Assembly (NCBI GenBank): GCA_023419995.1
Contig: JAEZXF010000060.1
Coordinates: 1-12,868, forward strand
DNA: 12,868 nucleotides
From: Pseudomonadota bacterium
GTDB lineage: Bacteria; Pseudomonadota; Alphaproteobacteria; Rhizobiales; Rhizobiaceae
Reading direction: 5' to 3'
The position numbers were made by a program, and so were the translations under genes. Below the pieces are notes generated by a model. That model ran no database searches, was not told where the DNA came from, and was given only the letters and a program-made list of their open reading frames with translations. Every line of letters begins with the position of its first letter. Position 1 is the first letter of the stretch. Below are positions 5,550-12,512 of this stretch, in pieces.

Positions 5550-6896
5550 TTATTCCCCTGCCATGCCGCGCACGTCCCGTCCGAGCACGGTCAGCACGTC
5601 GTCCAGCGTATCGACGAGAATATCGATCTCGGTCTCGCTGATGGTGAAAGGCGGGCTGATCTGGATATGGTCGCCGCCCTTGCCGTAGTTCGCCCCCGGC
5701 ACCCCTCCCCCGACGATCACGCCGCGCTCCCGCATCATCTCGACGAGACGGGGCGTGAAGCGGGCGGCCTCGGGGAACGGCGCGCGGCTGGCGCGTTCGG
5801 CCACGAATTCGAGCCCGGCATAGAGGCCGCGGCCGCGCAGGTCGCCGATGACCTCATGCTTCTGCTGCAAGGCGCCCAGGCGCTGGTGCAGATAGCTGCC
5901 GATGCGGCCGGGGCGACTGAAGAGGTCCTCGCGCTGCATGATCTCGAAAACCTTCTGGCCGACGAAGCACGACATGGCGTGGCCGGAATAGGTGAAGCCG
6001 TGGACGAAACGGCGGCGGCCTTCGCGGAAGAAGCCGGCGATCTTGTCCGACACGATGACCGCGCCCAGGGGCGCATAGCCCGAGCCGATCGCCTTGCCGC
6101 AGGTGATCATGTCGGGCAGGGTGTCCCAATCCTCGATGGCGAAGGGCCGGCCGGTGCGGCCGTAGCCCATCAGCACCTCGTCGGCGATGAACAGGATGCC
6201 ATAGCGGTCGCAAAGCTCGCGCACGCGCGGGTAATAGTCCGGCCCCGGCGTTACGCCCGAGGCGGTCGTGCCGATGATGGTTTCGGCGAAGAAGCAGGAG
6301 ATGGTCTCCGGCCCCTCCAGAAGGATGGTGCGTTCCAGCTCCTCGATGCAGTGATCGGTGCAGTCGCCCTCGCCGCCGCAGATGGTGCAGCGATAATTAT
6401 AGGGCGGCGTCACGTGAACCACCGGCAGCATGTAGGGATCGTAGGGCGCCCGCCAGGAGGTCCGCCCCGACAGCGACAGGGTAGCGATGGTCACGCCATG
6501 ATAGCTCTGCCAGCGGGCGAGCATCTTGTGGCGCGTCCCCTCGCCCCGCTCGACGTGATACTGCCGGGCAAGCTTCAGCGCCGTCTCGTTGGCCTCGGAA
6601 CCGCCGGAGACGAAATAGACCGCCGACATCCCTTCGGGAGCCACCGAAAGCACCGATTTCGCCAGTTCCTCCTGCCAGGGATGGGTGAAGGAGGCGGTAT
6701 AGACGTAGCTGACGCGCGATCCTTCCGCCGCCAGCGCCTCGTAGATCTCGGTCCGGCCGTGACCGATGCCGATGACGCCGGCGCTGCCCATGCCGTCGAG
6801 ATAGCGCGCCCCGTCCGCGCCATGGATCCAGACGCCCTCGGCACGTTCCACCAGAGGGTTCTGCGCGGCAAAATCCCTCAAAAACACGCTGCTCAT
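5550..6896 (-). CDS. Class III pyridoxal-phosphate aminotransferase
   Basis: The 448-residue protein covers the whole class III (omega) aminotransferase fold. The PLP phosphate loop is SGGSEAN at 97-103, SYHG at 131-134 stacks on the cofactor, FIADEV at 236-241 supplies the PLP-nitrogen aspartate (D239), and the catalytic lysine is K268 in TCGKAIGSG. The family moves an amino group, often from a terminal amine or beta-/gamma-amino acid, to pyruvate or another oxo acid. The ATG at 6896 is preferred because GGGAAG lies just upstream; an in-frame TTG at 6914 would add six residues. A stretch near 170-183 carries four cysteines (C170, C173, C179, C183) in CTICGGEGDC-TDHC. It is the first gene of the TRAP operon and is divergent from the GntR regulator. 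The exact amine is unknown; taurine-type enzymes are one option but lack the expected partner genes here. Confidence 0.93.
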   Translation of the reverse strand: MSSVFLRDFAAQNPLVERAEGVWIHGADGARYLDGMGSAGVIGIGHGRTEIYEALAAEGSRVSYVYTASFTHPWQEELAKSVLSVAPEGMSAVYFVSGGSEANETALKLARQYHVERGEGTRHKMLARWQSYHGVTIATLSLSGRTSWRAPYDPYMLPVVHVTPPYNYRCTICGGEGDCTDHCIEELERTILLEGPETISCFFAETIIGTTASGVTPGPDYYPRVRELCDRYGILFIADEVLMGYGRTGRPFAIEDWDTLPDMITCGKAIGSGYAPLGAVIVSDKIAGFFREGRRRFVHGFTYSGHAMSCFVGQKVFEIMQREDLFSRPGRIGSYLHQRLGALQQKHEVIGDLRGRGLYAGLEFVAERASRAPFPEAARFTPRLVEMMRERGVIVGGGVPGANYGKGGDHIQISPPFTISETEIDILVDTLDDVLTVLGRDVRGMAGE

Positions 6897-6934
6897 CGGT
6901 CTTCCCATCGCCAAGGCTGCTCTCGCGGGTTCAC

Positions 6935-6963
6935 TTGATTACTGATTATCGATAATAAATACA
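6935..6963 (+). promoter_or_regulatory. Candidate promoter of the GntR gene, overlapping the divergent one
   Basis: On the plus strand TTGATT (6935-6940) and AATACA (6958-6963) are 17 bases apart, with the same palindrome in the spacer. The -10 is weak. If real, the regulator would repress both itself and the operon from one site. Confidence 0.35.
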
Positions 6964-6964
6964 A
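6936..6964 (-). promoter_or_regulatory. Candidate promoter of the aminotransferase-TRAP operon
   Basis: On the minus strand TTGTAT (6964-6959), a 17-base spacer and TAATCA (6941-6936) form a promoter in a markedly AT-rich patch. Start of transcription would be near 6929, leaving a leader of roughly 30 bases to ATG 6896. The spacer contains the whole palindrome at 6945-6956. Confidence 0.5.
6945..6956. promoter_or_regulatory. Perfect 12-bp palindrome ATTATCGATAAT, candidate GntR operator
   Basis: The palindrome lies between two divergent genes, one of which encodes a FadR-type GntR repressor. Such regulators usually bind short AT-rich dyads in their own control region. It sits between the -35 and -10 of both proposed promoters, so a bound dimer would block both. 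Confidence 0.55.
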
Positions 6965-7091
6965 TCGGCATGTAGACATTCGTGATCGGATGCGAAGCCG
7001 GAAAATCGCGCGATCGGCCGCGGACGGAGCGGATGACACCGCCGCCGAAGCTGGCTATCGAGAGTGCAGTGACTTCGGAAAGGATCTTCCA

Positions 7092-7757
7092 TTGCGCAAG
7101 GCCGATCGCCACAGCCGGATCCGTCCCAGCCTCGAGGCCGAGATCGCCTCGGCGATGCAGGAAGGCATCCTCGGCGGAGAGTGGAACCCCGGCGACCGGC
7201 TGGTGGAGATGGAGCTGGCCCAGCATTTCGGCGTCAGCCAGGGGACGATTCGCGGCGCGCTGAAATACCTGCAGGCCGATGGCCTGGTGGAACACCGCCC
7301 GCGACGCGGCAACTTCGTCATCGCCGTGTCCGAGGAGGATATCCGCGACATCTCGCTGATGCGCGACGCGCTGGAATCGCTGGGTGCCCAATTGGCCGCG
7401 GAACGGATCGACGGCGAGGGAAAGACCCGGCTCTCCGCAGTGGTCAGCGAAATGCGCGAAGCATCGGACCAACATCAGCGGCGACGGCTGCTGGAACTGG
7501 ACCTGCGCTTTCACCGGACCGTGATCGAGATCGCCGACAGCCGCCTGCTTCAGGATATGTACAGGCGGCTGGAGGGGCCCGCACTTCTTTTCCTGCGCAT
7601 GGCCGACGGCTTCTACCAGGAACCGCAGGTCATCGTCGATCTGCATGAGCCTTTGCTGGACGCGATCTGCTCGGGCGACAGCGCGCGCGCCTATGAACTG
7701 GCGCGGCGGCATACCGACCGGGATGCAGGCAGGCTCCTAGGTCGCTACGAGGAATGA
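7092..7757 (+). CDS. GntR family transcriptional regulator, FadR subfamily (FCD domain)
   Basis: The product has a winged helix-turn-helix at about residues 12-77 (PGDRLVEMELAQHFGVSQGT, then GALKYLQADGLVEHRPRRGNFV) and an FCD ligand-binding domain from about 85 to 215. D137, H141, H185 and H207 match the metal-ligand pattern of FCD domains that bind carboxylates. I choose TTG at 7092 as start, giving 221 residues. GGAAAGGA at 7077-7084 lies seven bases upstream and the domain begins shortly after. The first in-frame ATG (6990) would add 34 residues with no family resemblance and no good ribosome binding site. Divergent placement next to the aminotransferase-TRAP operon makes it the likely local, ligand-released repressor. 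Confidence 0.9.
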   Translation: MRKADRHSRIRPSLEAEIASAMQEGILGGEWNPGDRLVEMELAQHFGVSQGTIRGALKYLQADGLVEHRPRRGNFVIAVSEEDIRDISLMRDALESLGAQLAAERIDGEGKTRLSAVVSEMREASDQHQRRRLLELDLRFHRTVIEIADSRLLQDMYRRLEGPALLFLRMADGFYQEPQVIVDLHEPLLDAICSGDSARAYELARRHTDRDAGRLLGRYEE

Positions 7758-7898
7758 CCCGGAGCGCCGGGCCTGCGGGTGGAATCAGCCGGTCCGCTGA
7801 CTGCAGTGTTGTAATTCGCTCCTCGGGAAGCGGATCATGGGGGAGAGGAGTTGCATCGCTCCTTCGTCGGTGGGGAAACGACCTCTCGTCCCGAGCGC

Positions 7899-8470
7899 TC
7901 AGTGCATGCAGCCGCCCTCGACCGCGTCCTCGTCGGACAGGGTCGGCTCCAGCACGACGAGATCGTTGGTGGAGATCATCCCGAAATCCGTGAACCCGTA
8001 GTTCGGTATGTTCGGCAGGCTCAGGCCGTTCATGCGCAGCAGAACCCTGTTCATGGGCGGGCAGCCCAGCCTGTCGTGGATGATGGCGACCAGCTTGCGC
8101 GTTTCCTCGGCGACGAGGTCGAGCGGCTCCTCCGACATGAGCCCGGCCACGGGAAGAGGAAGCTCGAACAGGACCTCGCCATCGAGCGCCACCACGTACC
8201 CTCCGCCATTGGCGATGCAGCGGTTGGCGGCTATCGCCATGTCGTCGTGGCTGGCCCCCATCAGGTTGTGGGCGTCATGGGATACGGTGCACGCTATCGC
8301 GCCGCGTTGCAGAAAGAGCCTGGACACGAAGCCCTTGCCGATCCGCCCCGATGCCTTGTGGCGGTCGATCACGACGATCGCGGACACGCCCTGCTGCGCA
8401 TCCGGCATGACGCGGCCTTCGACGATGGGCAACGTGAATTCCTCCTCGGACTTCGGCGCGGTCACCGCGA
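7899..8470 (-). pseudogene. ade: Adenine deaminase, C-terminal fragment (5' end lost)
   Basis: About 190 residues match the C-terminal domain of adenine deaminase, normally near 570-600 residues. Visible motifs include IDRHKASGRIGKGFV, RGAIACTVSHDAHN, DDMAIAANRCIANGGG and ELPLPVAGLMS-EEPL, all in family order, ending at a natural TGA at 7899. The amidohydrolase metal-binding half is absent, so it cannot deaminate adenine by itself. Recognisable sequence stops at about 8464, and just beyond it the plus strand becomes LysR sequence. The minus frame does stay open through the antisense of the LysR piece, but that part has no homology and should not be read as protein. This is the product of a deletion or rearrangement. 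Confidence 0.85.
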
Positions 8471-9257
8471 TGGCCACGGCCGGGGCGTTTCCCTCACCGA
8501 AGCCGGCACGCTCCTGATCTCGCACGCGGAATCCATCCTGCGCGCGATCGACCACGCCATCCTCGAGATGGACAATCTCGGCAGCGACGACATCAAGGGA
8601 ACCGTGCGGCTCGGCCTTCCGCCCTCGCTGACCGACATGCTGGTGGTGCGGCTGATCTCGAACCTGAAGGACAAGTACCCCAAGATCAATCTGCAGATCA
8701 TCGAGGGCTTCAGCGGGAACCTGCTGGAGTGGCTCGCCGACGAGAGGCTCGACCTCTGCGTGCTCTACAACGCCGCCAACGTCCGCTCGGCGACCAGCCA
8801 GCCGCTGTGGACCGAGGACGTCTGCTTCGTCGAGGCGCGCCGCGAGCACCAGCCTCCCCCCACCGTCAGGCTTGCCGAGATCGTCGGCCGGCCGCTGATC
8901 CTGCCGGGCCCCAAGCATGGGCTGCGCACGCTTCTGGCCGAGACCTGCGCCTCGATCGGCTGCTCGCTCAACATCCTGCTGGAGATCGACGCGCTCGGCG
9001 CGATCCGGGATCTGGTCGAGGCCGACCTCGGCTGCGCCATCCAGCCCCAGGTGGCGGTGCAGCGCCTCCTCGACCGTGGCAGCGTGACGGTGAGGCGCAT
9101 CGTCGAGCCGGAGCTGACCCGCACGCTCTACCTCGTGATACCGGCCGCGCGCGCGCTCAGCCGGGCATCGGAGACGGCCGCCAAGATCCTCCGCTCGGAG
9201 ATGACGCATCTGGCGAACGAGGGCAAATGGGGCAGCCGGGCCGTGATCCAGTACTAG
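8471..9257 (+). pseudogene. LysR family regulator lacking its DNA-binding N-terminus
   Basis: The frame reads GHGRGVSLTEAG, which normally falls at about residues 50-60 of a LysR protein, and continues through the linker helix and the whole effector-binding domain (KGTVRLGLPPSLTDMLVVRL onward, then LDLCVLYN and LILPGPKHGLRTLL) to a TAG at 9255-9257. About 260 residues remain of a usual 300 or so. The helix-turn-helix, start codon and ribosome binding site are missing, so it should not bind DNA. The frame stays open leftwards to 7851 only as the antisense of the adenine deaminase piece. An internal ATG near 8569 could in principle give a stray effector domain. Its former 5' side faced ade, the usual arrangement for a LysR regulator and its target. 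Confidence 0.87.
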
Positions 9258-9346
9258 GCCACGGCGCGGAACGCCCGTCCCCCTGTCCGCCTCGCCCCGG
9301 CGATCGCCACCCCCGGCTTCACGGTCCGGGAGCGGCCCTTCGGTGA

Positions 9347-9362
9347 CGCCCGCTGTCGGGCG
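9347..9362 (-). terminator. Weak stem-loop after dctM of the second TRAP operon
   Basis: CGCCCG (9347-9352) and CGGGCG (9357-9362) form a 6-bp stem with a four-base loop, a few bases past the dctM stop. No U tract follows on the minus strand, so intrinsic termination is doubtful. Nothing else was seen between 9258 and 9366. Confidence 0.25.
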
Positions 9363-9366
9363 CCGG

Positions 9367-10677
9367 TCATCCGCCGACGAGGTCGGGGATCGCCGTCACC
9401 AGGCTGGGGAAGGCGATCATCAGGCCGACGACCACGAAGTCGATGACGAGGAACCACCATATGCCGCGGAAGATCGCGGAGGTGGATACCCGGTCGCCGA
9501 CCACGCTCTTGACGACGAAGACGTTGAGGCCCACCGGCGGCGTGATCATGCCGATCTCCAAGAGCTTCACGATCAGCACGCCGTACCAGATCATACTGGC
9601 GTCCGAGACGAGCATGACCGGAAGGACGACCGGCAGCGTCAGCAGCAGCGCGCCCATCGGCTCGAGGATCAGCCCGAGCAGGACGTAGAGCACCGTCAGG
9701 CCGATCGCCAGGATCCACGGCTCGGCGCCGAAGCTGATGACGAACTCCGAAAGCACGCCGGCGACGTCGCTGATCGACAGGAAGCGCGTCAGCAGGTTGG
9801 CGCCGATGGTGATGACGAAGATCGTCGCGGTGGTGAAGGTGGTCTCGCGGATCGCGTCCCACGCCGCTTTCGCCGAAAGCGTCCTGTTGAGGGCGGCGAC
9901 GCCGAACGAGGCCAGCGCGCCGACGGCACCGGCTTCCGTGGCGGTGAAGACGCCGGAGAACAGGCCGCCGAACACGACGCCGATCAGGAGCAGCGTCGGC
10001 CACACTTCCTTGAGCGCCGAGGTGAGGTCCCCCGGCTTGACCTCCTCCGTCGACCGCGGCGCGAGCGACGGGTTCAGCTTGACCCGGATCAGGATGACGA
10101 TGATGTAGGACAGCGCCGTGACGAGGCCCGCGCCGATGCCGCCAAGGAACAGCAGGCTCACCGGCGTCTGGGTGAAGGTGCCGAAGATGATCAGCAGGAT
10201 CGACGGCGGGATCAGGGCTCCCACCGTTCCGGCGGCGGCGATGCTGCCCGTCGCCAGCTCGGGCTTGTAGCCGAGCCGAAGCATTTCCGGCACCGCGATG
10301 CGCCCCATGGCAGCGGCGCAGGCGACGCTCGATCCCGTGACCGTGGCGAAGCCGGCCGACGCCATGACCGCGGTAATGGCCATGCCGCCCGGAAGCCGGG
10401 CGAACACCACCCGGCACAGGTTGAACAGCCCGCGCGTCAGCCCCGCGTGGAAGCAGACGAAGCCCATCAGCAGGAACATCGGGATGGAGCTCAGCGTCCA
10501 CTTGGCGATGAAGTCGTAGACGACAGCCGACAGCACGCCGAACGCACCGCGCTCGCCGATCAGGACGAACAGGCCGACGAACGAGACCGAGGACAGCGCC
10601 ACCGCGATCGGAATGCGGGCGAGGATAAGGAAAACCGCCAGGCCTATGCCGGCGAAGCCGATTGCCAGGTCGCTCAT
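9367..10677 (-). CDS. dctM: TRAP transporter large membrane subunit (DctM family), second system
   Basis: The 436-residue protein has the full set of DctM signatures: TVTGSSVACAAAMGRIAVPEM near 110-135, LIPPSILLIIFGTFTQTPV in the next hairpin, LILEPMGALLLTLPVVLPV in the second half, and TPPVGLNVFVVKS near the C-terminus. It differs strongly in sequence from the DctM at 2693-3973, so the two are not a recent duplication. The ATG at 10677 overlaps the TGA of dctQ by four bases (ATGA), which implies translational coupling and fixes the start despite a frame that stays open to 10920. It ends the minus-strand operon and is convergent with the broken LysR gene. Confidence 0.95.
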   Translation of the reverse strand: MSDLAIGFAGIGLAVFLILARIPIAVALSSVSFVGLFVLIGERGAFGVLSAVVYDFIAKWTLSSIPMFLLMGFVCFHAGLTRGLFNLCRVVFARLPGGMAITAVMASAGFATVTGSSVACAAAMGRIAVPEMLRLGYKPELATGSIAAAGTVGALIPPSILLIIFGTFTQTPVSLLFLGGIGAGLVTALSYIIVILIRVKLNPSLAPRSTEEVKPGDLTSALKEVWPTLLLIGVVFGGLFSGVFTATEAGAVGALASFGVAALNRTLSAKAAWDAIRETTFTTATIFVITIGANLLTRFLSISDVAGVLSEFVISFGAEPWILAIGLTVLYVLLGLILEPMGALLLTLPVVLPVMLVSDASMIWYGVLIVKLLEIGMITPPVGLNVFVVKSVVGDRVSTSAIFRGIWWFLVIDFVVVGLMIAFPSLVTAIPDLVGG

Positions 10678-11207
10678 TGTGTCGGGTCCTCGCGGTTTCC
10701 GAAGCCAAGGCCGTCCTCGGCCGGAAAGAAGAAGACGACGCAACGGTAGATCAGCGTCAGGGTCATGAGGGCGAAGCCCACCGGAAGAAAGTAGTAGGAG
10801 GGCCAGATGTCGAGGCGAATGCCCTGCGTGAACACGAAGGCGCCGACCTCGCGCTTGCCCTCGGCGTCGAGGAACGTCCGGTAGGTCAGCACCGCGTAGA
10901 CGACGATCGACAGCAGCCACGAGATGTAGAGCGCCAGCGACTGCAGCGTCCTCGACAGGAGCTGAGTCACCACCTCGACCGAGATGTGCGCGTTCATCCG
11001 CTCGGCGAAAGCGAGCGGCAGGAAGGCGATCCCGACCATGTAGTAGTTGGAGACGATCTCCACCGTCGCGGGGAAGCCGCGGGCCGAGACGTAGCGGGCG
11101 AAGGCGTCGACCGAGACGTGGATCATCATCGCGATGACGAGGAGGGCGGCGATGGCCTGGGTCGCGTCGAGGGCTCGGGCCAGAAGGCGGCCCACAGTTC
11201 TGATCAT
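10674..11207 (-). CDS. dctQ: TRAP transporter small membrane subunit (DctQ family), second system
   Basis: The 177-residue protein has four predicted helices, at about 20-40, 55-75, 93-113 and 140-160. The conserved small-subunit segment YMVGIAFLPLAFAERMNAHISVEVV contains the E/R-x2-A-H-I-x-V/I-D/E pattern diagnostic of DctQ. ATG 11207 is the first start after the hairpin and is preceded by GGGAGC at about ten bases. It overlaps dctM by four bases. The C-terminal tail (FFPAEDGLGFGNREDPTQ) is soluble. Confidence 0.93.
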   Translation of the reverse strand: MIRTVGRLLARALDATQAIAALLVIAMMIHVSVDAFARYVSARGFPATVEIVSNYYMVGIAFLPLAFAERMNAHISVEVVTQLLSRTLQSLALYISWLLSIVVYAVLTYRTFLDAEGKREVGAFVFTQGIRLDIWPSYYFLPVGFALMTLTLIYRCVVFFFPAEDGLGFGNREDPTQ

Positions 11208-11231
11208 GATGTGAAGCTCCCGGAAAGGTTT

Positions 11232-11263
11232 GCGCTGCCCGCGCCCGCGGCGGCGGGCAGCGC
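11232..11263 (-). promoter_or_regulatory. Stem-loop between dctP and dctQ of the second TRAP operon
   Basis: GCGCTGCCCGC (11232-11242) and GCGGGCAGCGC (11253-11263) form a perfect 11-bp stem around a ten-base loop. It starts only five bases after the dctP stop. It occupies the same place as the hairpin at 4517-4536 in the other operon but shares no sequence with it, so it probably serves the same dosage function independently. Confidence 0.65.
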
Positions 11264-11268
11264 TGCCG

Positions 11269-12393
11269 TCACATGCCGTAGGCGGCCTTGTCCAGGTCGC
11301 CGAAGGCGCTCTCGCGGAACAGGTCCGCGACCTGGTCGGCATTGGCCGGGTCGATGCCGGCGACGAGGCCTTCCCACTTGGCGACCAGCGCGTTGAAGCG
11401 CTCGATCTTGGCCTGCGCGTCGGTCACGCCGAACGACTGTTCGTTGAGGCGGGCGATCTCCTCCAGGTCTTCCTGGACGAACGCGTTCTTGGCGTCGACC
11501 AGCGCCTGGTCGGGCTGGACGACGGTCACGCCGATTTCGGCGACGCCCTTCTCGTGATAGGCGAGGTCGTCGGCATGGGTGTTGGCGACGGAACGGCCGA
11601 TCGACTCCAGCGCGAGATCGAGGACGGCCAGCCGGGTCTTCTCGTCCCAGCCGCGCCAGGCGTCGAGATTGGTGTTGAACAGCGCGTTGATGAACAGCGA
11701 GCCGATCTGCATGTCGGTCACGTTCTTGGCCACATCCTTGAGGCTCAGCGTCACCAGCGCCTCGTAGGGATGGACATTGACGTCGATGGTGCCCTGCGTG
11801 AACCCCTCGTAGATGTCGCCGGCGGGCAGATTGACCTGGGCGGCGCCCATGGCCTCGGCCCAGCGGCCATAGGCCGAGAAGCTGCGGATGCGCTTGCCCT
11901 TGACGTCGTCGAGCGTGGCGAGCGGCGTCATCGAGATCAGGCGGTAGGGCGCGGTCGAGGTGAAGCCGAGGAACACCTGTCCCTGAGCGATCCATTCGTT
12001 GCGGCACGTCTCGTCGGTGAAGCAGTACTCGCTTGCCGCGCCGGCCATGGCGACGATGTTGGTGCCGGTCATGCCGAGGTCGCCGATCAGGTTCGACTCC
12101 TTCAGCTCCGCCCGGTGGTAGGAGGCCACGACATAGCCGATGTCGGCGACGCCGTCGCGGATGCCGGGGAACGTCTCGCTGAAGTTCAGCAGCGACGAGC
12201 CGGTGAACAGGCGGGCGTCGAGCGCGCCGTCGGTGCGCGCCGACAGGTTCTCGGCGAAGTACTTCGGCCCGGAAACGATCGGGGAATTGTCCGGCATGCC
12301 GATGGCGAAGCGCAGCGTCTCGGCGTTCGCCCCGCCGACGGCGACCATGGTGAGCGCCGTCGCGGCGCAGAGCTGACGGATGTAGCGGATCAT
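11269..12393 (-). CDS. dctP: TRAP transporter periplasmic substrate-binding protein (DctP family), second system
   Basis: The 374-residue protein has a signal peptide ending in GGANA at residue 24, so it should be periplasmic. The body shows the DctP pattern: IRDGVADIGYVVASYHRAEL near 78-97, the hinge KGKRIRSFSAYGRWAEAMGA at about 165-184 with R168/R170 at the carboxylate-binding place, and GDIYEGFTQGTIDVNVHPYEAL near 192-213. C124 and C130 in YCFTDETC could form a disulfide. It is longer than the DctP at 4552-5505 and belongs to a different branch. ATG 12393 follows GGAGGAG by five bases, which decides the start over the ATG at 12429. No enzyme or regulator gene adjoins it inside the window, apart from the carboxylase piece upstream, so the substrate is open. 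Confidence 0.94.
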   Translation of the reverse strand: MIRYIRQLCAATALTMVAVGGANAETLRFAIGMPDNSPIVSGPKYFAENLSARTDGALDARLFTGSSLLNFSETFPGIRDGVADIGYVVASYHRAELKESNLIGDLGMTGTNIVAMAGAASEYCFTDETCRNEWIAQGQVFLGFTSTAPYRLISMTPLATLDDVKGKRIRSFSAYGRWAEAMGAAQVNLPAGDIYEGFTQGTIDVNVHPYEALVTLSLKDVAKNVTDMQIGSLFINALFNTNLDAWRGWDEKTRLAVLDLALESIGRSVANTHADDLAYHEKGVAEIGVTVVQPDQALVDAKNAFVQEDLEEIARLNEQSFGVTDAQAKIERFNALVAKWEGLVAGIDPANADQVADLFRESAFGDLDKAAYGM

Positions 12394-12467
12394 TCTAACT
12401 CCTCCCAAATTCACAGAATGAAATGACATTCATCCAATGAGTTTCATGAATCCGTCTTCATTGCAAC

Positions 12468-12496
12468 AAAATGTTGACGGACAAATCATGTGTCAA
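12468..12496 (-). promoter_or_regulatory. Possible promoter of the second TRAP operon
   Basis: Minus-strand TTGACA (12496-12491) is followed after 17 bases by CATTTT (12473-12468). The -35 is perfect, the -10 poor. It lies about 75 bases upstream of the dctP start, and the -35 overlaps an arm of the inverted repeat at 12490-12506. Confidence 0.35.
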
Positions 12497-12506
12497 CAGG
12501 TGACAC
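12490..12506. promoter_or_regulatory. Inverted repeat GTGTCA-N5-TGACAC upstream of the second TRAP operon
   Basis: Perfect 6-base arms flank ACAGG in the 119-base gap between dctP and the carboxylase gene, in a stretch clearly richer in A and T than its neighbours. It ends six bases from the carboxylase stop. It covers the proposed -35, as a repressor site would. The regulator is not in the window. Confidence 0.4.
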
Positions 12507-12512
12507 GATTTC

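Noticed and set aside
4552..6896. Naming the first module a taurine system (tauKLM with taurine-pyruvate aminotransferase)
   Set aside because: Gene content is similar, but the usual MocR-type TauR, xsc and pta are missing and the regulator is an FCD-type GntR. The substrate is left open.
7851..9257. One plus-strand open frame of 468 codons that could be called a single LysR-like protein
   Set aside because: Only the part from about 8471 has LysR sequence. The first 200 codons are the antisense of a clear adenine deaminase C-terminus and have no homology of their own.
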